NCBI GenBank assembly: GCA_002172545.1
Contig: NHFJ01000001.1
Location: 1-7,971, forward strand
Direction of reading: 5' to 3'
DNA length: 7,971 nucleotides
From: Fidelibacterota bacterium TMED108
GTDB taxonomy: Bacteria; Fidelibacterota; Marinisomatia; Marinisomatales; TCS55
This document shows positions 1 through 6,991 of this stretch, one piece after another (position 1 is the first letter of the stretch; the number at the start of each line of letters is the position of its first letter). Made by a program: the position numbers and the translations under genes. Under the pieces are notes generated by a model. That model worked only from the letters and a program-made list of their open reading frames with translations, made no database searches and was not told where the DNA came from.

Positions 1-19
1 AGCCTGAATCCCAATTCAT
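1..19 (-). CDS. Possible N-terminus of a divergent gene (perhaps XerD recombinase), cut by window edge
   Basis: On the minus strand an ATG at 19-17 opens a frame that stays open to the edge and reads MNWDSG. Six residues cannot identify a protein. The suggestion of the tyrosine recombinase XerD rests on context recalled from Bacteroidota genomes, where xerD is often divergent from aroQ, and on the fact that XerD proteins in this phylum tend to begin with Met, a few residues and a Trp. The spacer to aroQ would be only 42 bases and AT-rich. It could equally be another gene or chance. Confidence 0.3.
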
Positions 20-61
20 TTTAATTTTTTAGTTACTCTTTAAGTATTACCTTTATAATAT

Positions 62-475
62 ATGAAAATAACAATAATTAACGGACCAAATCTGAATCTT
101 CTGGGAAGTAGAGAAACCAATATTTATGGTAGTCAAAATTTTGAAACATATCTGGATTCACTCAGAACTTCTTTTCCAAAAATTATAATTGAATATTTTC
201 AATCAAACATTGAAGGTGAAATAATTAATAAAATTCATGAATCTAAAGAATTTGATGGAATTATATTAAATGCTGCAGCTTATACTCACACTTCTATTGG
301 AATTGCAGATGCTGTTAAATCAATTGATTGTAAAGTTGTGGAGGTTCATATATCTAATACATTTTCCAGAGAAGAGTATAGACATAATTCCTTTTTATCT
401 CCTGTAGTTGATGGTATAATTATCGGGTTCGGCCTAGATAGTTATAGGTTAGGAATTGAAAGTTTGATTAACTAA
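62..475 (+). CDS. aroQ: 3-dehydroquinate dehydratase, type II
   Basis: This enzyme converts 3-dehydroquinate to 3-dehydroshikimate, the third step of the shikimate pathway to aromatic amino acids, in the cytosol; the family forms dodecamers. The 137-residue length is close to the family's usual size of about 140-150. Family active-site residues are all visible: Asn10 in INGPNLNLLG, Arg17 and the catalytic Tyr22 on the lid loop (SRETNIYG), Asn70 and His76 in NAAAYTHTS, Glu94 and the catalytic His96 in EVHISN, and Arg107 in FSREEYRHNS. Their spacing matches the Mycobacterium tuberculosis enzyme. The ATG at 62 is correct because the first beta strand (MKITIINGPN) starts there. No Shine-Dalgarno sequence is seen; a poor match to a -7 box (48-55, last base wrong) lies just upstream. 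The gene converges on lpdA and its TAA interlocks with lpdA's TAG. The Ala-Ala in NAAAYTHTS replaces the commoner Pro/Ala-Gly and should not matter. Confidence 0.96.
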   Translation: MKITIINGPNLNLLGSRETNIYGSQNFETYLDSLRTSFPKIIIEYFQSNIEGEIINKIHESKEFDGIILNAAAYTHTSIGIADAVKSIDCKVVEVHISNTFSREEYRHNSFLSPVVDGIIIGFGLDSYRLGIESLIN

Positions 476-1863
476 AGATGTATTACTTCATCATATGCAG
501 CAGCAACAGCTTCCATTAATGCCTCACTCATCGTAGGATGAGGATGAACTGATTTTAAAATTTCTTTACCAGTAGTTTCAAGCTTTCTTCCTAAAACGGC
601 TTCAGCAATCATATCAGTGACTCCAGCACCTATCATATGACATCCTAACCATTCTCCATATTTTTCATCAAAAATTACTTTGACAAACCCACCTGAATGT
701 CCAGATGCTTGAGCTTTACCAGAGGCAGTAAAAGGAAATTTACCAATCTTAATACTGTACCCTTTCTCTAATGCCTTTTCTTCAGTTAAACCAACAGAAG
801 CAACTTCAGGAGCACAATAAGTACAACCAGGTATATTTTCATAATCTATTGGTTCAACATCATGCTTTGCAATTTTTTCAACACACAGAATACCTTCTGC
901 AGAAGCTACATGTGCTAATGCTTGTCCTGATGTTACATCTCCTATAGCAAAGTATCCAGGAATATTAGTTTGATAAAATTCATCAACAATTATTTTATCT
1001 TTATCTACAGCTATTCCAACCTCTTCCAGTCCAATATTTTCAATATTACTTTTTACACCTACTGCAGAAAGAACAATATCTGCTTCGTGTTCTGAAATCT
1101 GACCTTTGGATTTAATTTGAATTTTCACTCCTTTACCTTTAGTGTCAGAAGAAACTACCTCTGAGTCTGTCAATATTTCGATTCCAGACTTTTTAAAAGT
1201 TTTATTTAATTCTTTTGAAATATCTTTGTCTTCAACTGGTAATACTCTGTCCATATATTCAATTACTTTAACTTCAGTTCCCATAGAGTTGAAGAAATAA
1301 GCAAATTCAATACCTATTGCCCCAGAGCCAACAATTATCATTTTTTTAGGTTGCTTTTGAAGTGTCATAGCTTCTCTGTATCCAATTATTTTTTTACCAT
1401 CCTGAGGAATGGATTCAATAACTCTGGATCTACCGCCAGTAGCAATTATAATATTATTTGCCTCGAAGTTTTCGTTTTGACCATTATTTTCAACAGAAAC
1501 ACATTTATTAGGTAATATCTTTCCATATCCAGTAATTATGTCAATTTTATTTTTCTTCATTAAAAAATTAACTCCCTTACTCATTCCATCTGCAACATTT
1601 CTACTTCTTTTAACTACTGATTCGAAATCTTTATCAAAATCCTTGATTTTTAATCCATAAGAATCAGCATTTTTTAGATATTCAAATACTTGTGCAGATT
1701 TAAGTAACGCTTTAGTAGGAATACATCCCCAATTTAAACAAACTCCACCAAGACTTTCCTTCTCAATTATTGCAGTTTTTAAACCTAACTGAGATGCTCT
1801 AATAGCAGTTACATAACCTCCAGGACCACTACCTAGAACAATCAGATCATATTTTTTACTCAT
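472..1863 (-). CDS. lpdA: Dihydrolipoyl dehydrogenase (E3)
   Basis: This FAD- and NAD-dependent enzyme reoxidises dihydrolipoyl groups on the E2 subunits of pyruvate, 2-oxoglutarate and branched-chain dehydrogenases and on glycine-cleavage H protein. In the 463-residue protein the FAD dinucleotide motif GSGPGG is at 11-16 and the redox disulfide is Cys42/Cys47 in GGVCLNWGCIPTK. ATGGRSR is at 141-147. The NAD fold has GSGAIG at 179-184, with Glu202 ending the second strand, which favours NAD over NADP. The second FAD contact is Asp309 in AIGDV. The C-terminal dimer domain ends with HPHPTMSE, giving the catalytic pair His442-Glu447. There is no N-terminal lipoyl domain. The ATG at 1863-1861 lies inside the end of msrB (8-base overlap), suggesting translational coupling. 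The gene is not beside any E1 or E2 gene here, so the complex it serves cannot be told from context. It is intact. Confidence 0.96.
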   Translation of the reverse strand: MSKKYDLIVLGSGPGGYVTAIRASQLGLKTAIIEKESLGGVCLNWGCIPTKALLKSAQVFEYLKNADSYGLKIKDFDKDFESVVKRSRNVADGMSKGVNFLMKKNKIDIITGYGKILPNKCVSVENNGQNENFEANNIIIATGGRSRVIESIPQDGKKIIGYREAMTLQKQPKKMIIVGSGAIGIEFAYFFNSMGTEVKVIEYMDRVLPVEDKDISKELNKTFKKSGIEILTDSEVVSSDTKGKGVKIQIKSKGQISEHEADIVLSAVGVKSNIENIGLEEVGIAVDKDKIIVDEFYQTNIPGYFAIGDVTSGQALAHVASAEGILCVEKIAKHDVEPIDYENIPGCTYCAPEVASVGLTEEKALEKGYSIKIGKFPFTASGKAQASGHSGGFVKVIFDEKYGEWLGCHMIGAGVTDMIAEAVLGRKLETTGKEILKSVHPHPTMSEALMEAVAAAYDEVIHL

Positions 1864-2347
1864 TTTTATTATTTATGAAATTAATACTAGCAGAATTAAC
1901 ACAATATCTTTTTCCTGTTGAGGTAGGGCCATCATCAAACACATGACCTTGGTGACCACCACAATTAGAGCATACAATTTCAGTTCGTATCATTCCTAAA
2001 CTTGTATCTTTAATATAAGTAATAGCTCCAGGAAGAGCACTTTCATAGCTTGGCCAACCACAATCAGACATGAATTTATTGTTACTTTTAAAAAGTGCTT
2101 GACCACATCCCTTGCATGCATAAACACCTTCTTCAAAGTGCATATTGTATATTCCAGTATTAGGTCTTTCAGTTCCTTTATTTCTTAAAATTTCATATTC
2201 TTCAGGTGAAAGCTCTTCTTTCCAATCTTTATCTGTTTTACTCACTTTAAAAGTTATTTTAGGTTCCTTATTAATAGTAGAAGTTTGACAATTTAGCAAT
2301 GTTAAGCTAAAAAATAAAATTCCAAATAAGTATATTTTATTGAACAT
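1856..2347 (-). CDS. msrB: Peptide-methionine (R)-S-oxide reductase MsrB, predicted lipoprotein
   Basis: It reduces methionine-R-sulfoxide in oxidised proteins. The 163-residue product starts with a lipoprotein signal: Lys4, a hydrophobic stretch at 5-18, then LLNC with Cys20 as the likely lipidated residue. Asn at -1 departs from the usual Gly/Ala/Ser, so lipidation is probable rather than certain. The catalytic domain runs from about 40 to 158. Zinc ligands are Cys78/Cys81 (CKGC) and Cys126/Cys129 (CSNC). The catalytic Cys149 is in RYCVNSASI. Cys96 in DCGWPS is at the place of the resolving cysteine of Neisseria PilB-type enzymes. GGHQGHVFDDGP (130-141) is the conserved His-rich loop. The protein should therefore act outside the cytoplasm on envelope proteins and needs an external reductant, which is not encoded here. 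It is first in the pair with lpdA. The ATG is 2347-2345, and a -7 promoter box lies close upstream. Confidence 0.95.
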   Translation of the reverse strand: MFNKIYLFGILFFSLTLLNCQTSTINKEPKITFKVSKTDKDWKEELSPEEYEILRNKGTERPNTGIYNMHFEEGVYACKGCGQALFKSNNKFMSDCGWPSYESALPGAITYIKDTSLGMIRTEIVCSNCGGHQGHVFDDGPTSTGKRYCVNSASINFINNKNE

Positions 2348-2359
2348 CTATTTTTTTAA

Positions 2360-2367
2360 CAAATATA
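2360..2367 (-). promoter_or_regulatory. Candidate -7 promoter box for msrB-lpdA
   Basis: Read on the minus strand, these bases are TATATTTG, an exact match to the Bacteroidota -7 element TAnnTTTG. The start codon of msrB is 12 bases downstream, so transcription would begin roughly 9 bases before the ATG. No TTTG/TTG -33 element is found about 19 bases upstream, and this spacer is very AT-rich, so a chance match is possible. I saw no matching box for the divergent transporter gene. Confidence 0.35.
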
Positions 2368-2412
2368 TATATCTTTTGAATTATTTGCTTAATTTAAACA
2401 TCATTTAAATTT

Positions 2413-3735
2413 ATGTTTAATAAAAAAACCGATCATCCTAGAGGTAGTAAAAAACTAATAGGTGCATGGACATGGTACGACTGGGCTAACTCTGTTTATT
2501 CTCTGGTTATATCATCTGCAATTTTTCCTATTTATTATTCTCAATATATTTTTGCAGAGACTAATAGTGTAATGATATTTGATATGGAAATTAATAAGGA
2601 CACTTTAATAAGTTCAGTATCTGGTTTTTCATTTTTAATTATTGCTTTTCTATCTCCATTATTAAGTGGAATTGCTGATTACACAGGTAATAAAAAGATA
2701 TTTATGAAATTCTTTGTTTATATGGGATCAATTTCATGTATAGGGTTGTATTGGTTTGAGTTAGAAACAATTGAAATTAGTTTAGTTTTTTATGTCCTTG
2801 CATTAATTGGGTTTTGGGGAAGTTTGGTTTACTATAATTCATATTTAACAGATATAACTTATCCTAAACAAACTAATATGGTTAGTGCAAGAGGCTTTGC
2901 AATGGGATATATCGGAAGTGTTTCTCTATTACTATTAAATCTAATCATGATTAACTATTATGAATCATTTGGATTTACTTCTGAGATAAATGCTATGAAA
3001 TTATCTTTTGCAATTGTTGGTGTTTGGTGGTTAGGCTTTAGTCAATACTCATTTTATCACTTACCTAAAGGAAATAAAGGTGTAAAAATTCCTAAAAATA
3101 TTATATGGAATGGATTCAAAGAACTAAAAAAAGTATATAAAATAATTCGATCAAGTAAAAGGTTTACCAGATTTTTATTAGCATTTTTTATTTTTTCATT
3201 CTCATTACAAACAGTTCTTTACATAGCATCATATTTTGGTGTAAGTGAGATAGAGTGGGCAAGTCCAAGTGAACAAACATCAGGTCTAATAATTAGTATT
3301 TTGCTTATTCAAATAGTTGCCATAGCTGGAGCATATATTTTTACAAAATTAGCTCAGAAATTTGGAAATATTATTGTTTTAACTTTTGCTATTTTTTTAT
3401 GGGGTGGAGTTTGTTTATACGCATATTTCATTCAGTATCCAATGCAATTTTATATGGTTGCTGGTCTTGTAGGTCTATTAATGGGTGGCACACAACCAGT
3501 TACTAGAGCAACATTTTCTTTGTTTATTCCTGATACTAAAGACACAACCTCTTTTTTTAGTTTTTATGATGTTACAGAGAAAATAGGAATAGTATTTGGA
3601 ATGCTTTTTTATGCAGTAGCTGCACAAATAACCGGCACTGTTAGATTCTCTGTAATTATTTTTATGTTTTTCTTCTTTCTAGGAGCCATCCTTCTTACAA
3701 GAGTTCCTCGCATAGATAAAAATAAGTTGGCATAG
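2413..3735 (+). CDS. MFS transporter, UMF1/Atg22-like family
   Basis: This is a polytopic inner-membrane protein of 440 residues, rich in long hydrophobic stretches and consistent with about 11-12 membrane helices. The family signature is the N-terminal WTWYDWANS (19-27). Further family features are a GIADYTGNKK cytoplasmic loop like MFS motif A, SARGFAMGYIGS before a long helix, and the C-terminal half motif GGTQPVTRATFS starting at 358, followed by FFSFYD (381-386). The yeast homologue Atg22 exports amino acids from the vacuole; bacterial members have no settled substrate, so none is assigned. It is divergent from msrB across 65 bases and lies 91 bases upstream of lon on the same strand. 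The ATG at 2413 gives the normal short cytoplasmic N-terminus before WYDWANS. No Shine-Dalgarno or convincing promoter is visible. There is no sign of truncation. Confidence 0.87.
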   Translation: MFNKKTDHPRGSKKLIGAWTWYDWANSVYSLVISSAIFPIYYSQYIFAETNSVMIFDMEINKDTLISSVSGFSFLIIAFLSPLLSGIADYTGNKKIFMKFFVYMGSISCIGLYWFELETIEISLVFYVLALIGFWGSLVYYNSYLTDITYPKQTNMVSARGFAMGYIGSVSLLLLNLIMINYYESFGFTSEINAMKLSFAIVGVWWLGFSQYSFYHLPKGNKGVKIPKNIIWNGFKELKKVYKIIRSSKRFTRFLLAFFIFSFSLQTVLYIASYFGVSEIEWASPSEQTSGLIISILLIQIVAIAGAYIFTKLAQKFGNIIVLTFAIFLWGGVCLYAYFIQYPMQFYMVAGLVGLLMGGTQPVTRATFSLFIPDTKDTTSFFSFYDVTEKIGIVFGMLFYAVAAQITGTVRFSVIIFMFFFFLGAILLTRVPRIDKNKLA

Positions 3736-3826
3736 CTTTTGAACTCATTTATATATAATTCTTGTTTAGGCTATATTCATATTTAAATGTTTATCGCTTA
3801 TGACAAAATGACTGAAAAGATATTTT

Positions 3827-6277
3827 ATGAGTATAATATTTAATAATATAGACAAAATGTCATTTGATGATCTTGGGGAAGAGTCTGAATTTATACCTTT
3901 AATGACATCTGAAGATGAAGAAGCTCTAGAAAAGGAAGTTCTTCCTGATGTTTTATCAATTTTACCTCTTACAAATACTGTCTTATTTCCAGGTGTGGTT
4001 ATGCCAATAAACGCTGGAAGTGATAAATCAATCAAACTTATTAATGATGCTAATAAATCAAATAAACTAATTGGTGTTATAGCTCAAAAAAGTCCTAAAG
4101 TTGAAAATCCTAGTATCGAGAATATTCATAGAGTAGGAACTGTTGCAAAAATATTAAGAGTTCTCAAAATGCCTGATGGAAATACAACTGTTATAATTCA
4201 GGGTAAGAAAAGATTTAAAATAAAATCAGTTGTCAAAACTGACCCTTATATTCAAGCTACAATTGATTCAGTTAATGATAAGAATCAAAAACAATCTAAT
4301 AGTAAATTTTCCGCTACAATTGATGCTATAAGAGATATAGCCCTTAAAATAATTAAGGAAAATCCTAACATACCCTCTGAAGCATCATTTGCTATTAAAA
4401 ATATACACAGCTCTGCTTTTTTAATAAACTTTGTATGTTCCAACATGAACATAACAGTAAAAGATAAACAGAATTTACTTTCAAGTGTAAGTATTGAGGA
4501 TAGAGCTTTAAAATGTTTAAAGTTTTTAAATGTAGAATATGAAAAACTTGCATTGAAAAATGATATTCAGTCTAAGGTAAAAAATGACCTAGATCAACAA
4601 CAACGTGAGTATTATCTTCAACAGCAAATGAAGACAATTCAAGAAGAATTAGGTGATAATTCTTACCAAGAGGATATTCAGGAATTAATAAATAAATCTA
4701 AGAATAAGGATTGGAATGATGAAACTAAAGTTCATTTTGAAAAAGAGTTATCAAAACTAAAGAGAATGAATTCTCAAGTAGCTGAGTATTCTGTTCAAAG
4801 AAATTATCTTGATTTATTAGTTGATTTACCTTGGGAAAAGTTTTCGGAAGATAATTTTGATTTAAGTAAAGCTCAAAGAATTCTAGATAAAGATCACTTT
4901 GGTCTTGAGGATGTTAAAAAAAGAATTATTGAGTATCTAGCTGTGCTAAAGCTTAGAAGTGATATGAAATCTCCAATTCTTTGTTTATATGGACCTCCAG
5001 GTGTTGGAAAAACCTCACTAGGCAAATCTATTGCAAAATCAATCAACAGAGAGTATGTAAGAGTTTCTTTAGGAGGATTAAGAGATGAAGCAGAGATTAG
5101 AGGTCATAGAAAAACTTATATAGGAGCTATGCCAGGTAGAATTATTCAAAGTATTAGAAAATCAGGTACCTCAAACCCAGTATTTGTATTAGATGAAATT
5201 GATAAAATCTCAAGTGGATCTCAAGGAGATCCGAGTTCTGCTTTATTGGAATTGTTAGATCCAGAGCAGAATAACTCCTTTCATGATAATTTTTTAGAAA
5301 TAGGTTACGATCTTTCAAAGGTAATGTTTATTGCAACTGCTAATAATTTATCTTCTCTTCATCCTGCATTATTAGATAGAATGGAATTGATTAATGTCTC
5401 AGGTTATACTTCGGAGGAAAAAGTTTCAATTGCTTCGAAATTTCTGGTTAAAAAACAATTATCAGAACATGGAATGAAGATTAACGACTTTAAAATTAAT
5501 AATCAAATATTAAAAGATATAATTAGTGGTTACACTAGAGAATCAGGTGTTAGAAGTCTTGAAAAACAAATAGCTAAATTAATAAGAAACAGAGCTAAAA
5601 ATATTGTCTCTAATTCTAAGCTTAATGACTCTAAGGATCTTAATTTTTTAAAAAATGTTCTTGGTCCTAAAAAATTTTTTAGAGATAAATATGAGAATAA
5701 TCTTGTTGCTGGTGTAGTTACTGGATTAGCTTGGACTTCAGTTGGTGGTGAAATCTTATTTATCGAATCATCTATTTCTGAAGGAAAAGGAACTATGTCT
5801 ATAACAGGAAATCTTGGTAAAATAATGAAAGAGTCAGCTACGATAGCTCTAGAATTTATTAAATCAAATTCCTCTCTTCTTGGAATCAATAAAAAAGTAG
5901 ATTATTCAAAGTATAATATACATATTCACGTGCCAGAAGGTGCAACCCCAAAGGATGGCCCTAGTGCTGGTATAACAATCTTAACATCACTTGTATCACT
6001 ATTTACTCAAAAAAGAGTTAAAAAGAATATAGCTATGACAGGTGAAATAACTTTAAGAGGAAAGGTGTTGCCTGTTGGAGGTATAAAGGAAAAGATATTA
6101 GCTGCTAAAAGAGCTAATATTAAAGAAATAATTTTAAGCTCCTACAATAAAAAAGACATTGATGTAATAAACATAAAATATCTTAAAGGATTAAAATTTA
6201 TTTATGTTGACTCAATGGCAGAGGTTATTACTAATGCATTGACAAATAGAAAAGTTATAAACTCTAAATTAATTTGA
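3827..6277 (+). CDS. lon: ATP-dependent protease Lon (endopeptidase La)
   Basis: This cytosolic hexameric AAA+ serine protease removes misfolded and regulatory proteins. Its 816 residues compare with 784 in E. coli; the extra length is mostly an acidic N-terminal lead. The substrate-binding LON domain runs from about 43 (LSILPLTNTVLFPG) to 235, then a helical linker with QQREYYLQQQMK. The ATPase has Walker A GPPGVGKT (389-396), Walker B VFVLDE (452-457), arginine finger Arg518 (LLDRME) and sensor-2 Arg576. The protease dyad is Ser713 in KDGPSAG and Lys756 in GGIKEK, equivalent to E. coli Ser679 and Lys722. All key residues are present, so it should be active. The ATG at 3827 is preferred because the IDKMSFDDLGEESEFIPLMT lead resembles flavobacterial Lon; Met11 (3857) is the alternative. 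The 91-base upstream spacer shows no clear promoter, CIRCE-like repeat or terminator. cmk follows after one base, so the two are likely co-transcribed. Confidence 0.98.
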   Translation: MSIIFNNIDKMSFDDLGEESEFIPLMTSEDEEALEKEVLPDVLSILPLTNTVLFPGVVMPINAGSDKSIKLINDANKSNKLIGVIAQKSPKVENPSIENIHRVGTVAKILRVLKMPDGNTTVIIQGKKRFKIKSVVKTDPYIQATIDSVNDKNQKQSNSKFSATIDAIRDIALKIIKENPNIPSEASFAIKNIHSSAFLINFVCSNMNITVKDKQNLLSSVSIEDRALKCLKFLNVEYEKLALKNDIQSKVKNDLDQQQREYYLQQQMKTIQEELGDNSYQEDIQELINKSKNKDWNDETKVHFEKELSKLKRMNSQVAEYSVQRNYLDLLVDLPWEKFSEDNFDLSKAQRILDKDHFGLEDVKKRIIEYLAVLKLRSDMKSPILCLYGPPGVGKTSLGKSIAKSINREYVRVSLGGLRDEAEIRGHRKTYIGAMPGRIIQSIRKSGTSNPVFVLDEIDKISSGSQGDPSSALLELLDPEQNNSFHDNFLEIGYDLSKVMFIATANNLSSLHPALLDRMELINVSGYTSEEKVSIASKFLVKKQLSEHGMKINDFKINNQILKDIISGYTRESGVRSLEKQIAKLIRNRAKNIVSNSKLNDSKDLNFLKNVLGPKKFFRDKYENNLVAGVVTGLAWTSVGGEILFIESSISEGKGTMSITGNLGKIMKESATIALEFIKSNSSLLGINKKVDYSKYNIHIHVPEGATPKDGPSAGITILTSLVSLFTQKRVKKNIAMTGEITLRGKVLPVGGIKEKILAAKRANIKEIILSSYNKKDIDVINIKYLKGLKFIYVDSMAEVITNALTNRKVINSKLI

Positions 6278-6278
6278 T

Positions 6279-6935
6279 TTGAATCCAGTGATTATAGCTA
6301 TAGATGGAGAAGCTTCAACAGGCAAGAGCACCCAAGCTAAAAAAATAGCTAAAGAATTAAACTTCAACTATAGAGATTCTGGTGCATATTACAGGGCTCT
6401 AACACTTTATCTTATTCAAAACAATATTAATTCAAAAGAGGAGATACCTCAAACCATACTTGATAAAATTCTTATAGAACAGGTTTATAAAGACAATAAT
6501 TTAATTATTTCTTTAAATAATGAAGATGTGTCTAAGAAAATTAGGGGTTACAGAGTGTCAATAAAAGTTAGTAGTTATGCTAAGAAATCTGAAATTAGAA
6601 ATTTTGTGTATAAACAATTAAGAAATTCTGCTAAATCTAACTCTCTGGTTATTGATGGAAGAGATATAGGAACTGTAGTTTTTCCTGATGCTGATTTTAA
6701 ATTTTTTTTATTTGCAGATTCTAAGGTAAGAGCAGAAAGACGACTAAAACAAATTAATGATAAATCAGTAAAATTAGAATCTATTGAAAAAGAGATAAAA
6801 AATAGAGATAACACTGATTCTACAAGAAAAATAGCACCTCTTAAAAAAGCTGATGATGCATATGAAATAGATGTGACTTCCCTTAATATTAATCAAGTTT
6901 TTAATAAAATACTTCAAAAAATTAATTCTAGGTAG
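6279..6935 (+). CDS. cmk: Cytidylate kinase (CMP/dCMP kinase)
   Basis: It phosphorylates CMP and dCMP with ATP in pyrimidine nucleotide salvage and supply. At 218 residues it is near the E. coli length of 227. Visible parts are the P-loop GEASTGKST (10-18), the NMP-binding RDSGAYYR (33-40), Arg107, DGRDIGTVVFPDA starting at 126, and the LID-region arginines Arg176 and Arg183 in NRDNTDSTRKIAPL. These align with the E. coli CMP contacts Ser36, Arg41, Arg110, Arg131, Asp132, Arg181 and Arg188. The start is TTG at 6279, one base after the lon stop. An in-frame TAA at 6270 blocks anything further upstream, and the only other plausible start is GTG at 6288, which would clip the first strand. There is no in-frame ATG anywhere in the gene. 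The lack of a Shine-Dalgarno sequence and the tight spacing suggest coupling to lon translation. rpsA follows, a common arrangement. Confidence 0.94.
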   Translation: MNPVIIAIDGEASTGKSTQAKKIAKELNFNYRDSGAYYRALTLYLIQNNINSKEEIPQTILDKILIEQVYKDNNLIISLNNEDVSKKIRGYRVSIKVSSYAKKSEIRNFVYKQLRNSAKSNSLVIDGRDIGTVVFPDADFKFFLFADSKVRAERRLKQINDKSVKLESIEKEIKNRDNTDSTRKIAPLKKADDAYEIDVTSLNINQVFNKILQKINSR

Positions 6936-6954
6936 ATAAAAAACTGATCTTAAC

Positions 6955-6985
6955 TTTGTCAATAACTTAATTAATTATATTTTTG
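6955..6985 (+). promoter_or_regulatory. Bacteroidota-type sigma promoter for rpsA
   Basis: TTTG at 6955-6958 is followed after exactly 19 bases by TATTTTTG at 6978-6985. This matches the Bacteroidota primary sigma factor consensus (TTTG or TTG, about 19 bases, TAnnTTTG) at every fixed position. By the usual geometry transcription would start near 6989, about 3 bases before the rpsA ATG. It lies wholly in the cmk-rpsA spacer, so rpsA can be transcribed independently of lon-cmk. The start position is inferred. Confidence 0.72.
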
Positions 6986-6991
6986 CGCCCT

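Noticed and set aside
48..55. TACCTTTA as a -7 box for aroQ
   Set aside because: It lacks the final G and has no -33 TTG partner at the right spacing, so it was not annotated.
2334..2426. Inverted similarity: msrB and the transporter both start ATGTTyAATAAAA, facing away from each other
   Set aside because: 12 of 14 bases match, but both are coding starts (MFNK) in very AT-rich DNA; a regulatory inverted repeat cannot be separated from chance.
3736..3826. Possible promoter or terminator between the transporter and lon
   Set aside because: The best box pairs (TTG at 3762 with TAAATGTT at 3784) miss two fixed positions, and no stem with a T-run was found.
3766..4035. Minus-strand open frame of 89 codons at the lon start
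   Set aside because: It is antisense to lon, whose frame is strongly supported; the protein is Ser/Ile-rich with no recognisable domain.
5530..5889. Minus-strand open frame of 119 codons inside lon
   Set aside because: It lies opposite the Lon sensor-2 and protease region and looks like a shadow of that conserved coding sequence.
6575..6962. Two minus-strand frames of 79 and 62 codons opposite cmk
   Set aside because: They overlap each other and well-supported cmk, have no domains, and are low-complexity Phe/Ile/Ser products of AT-rich antisense.
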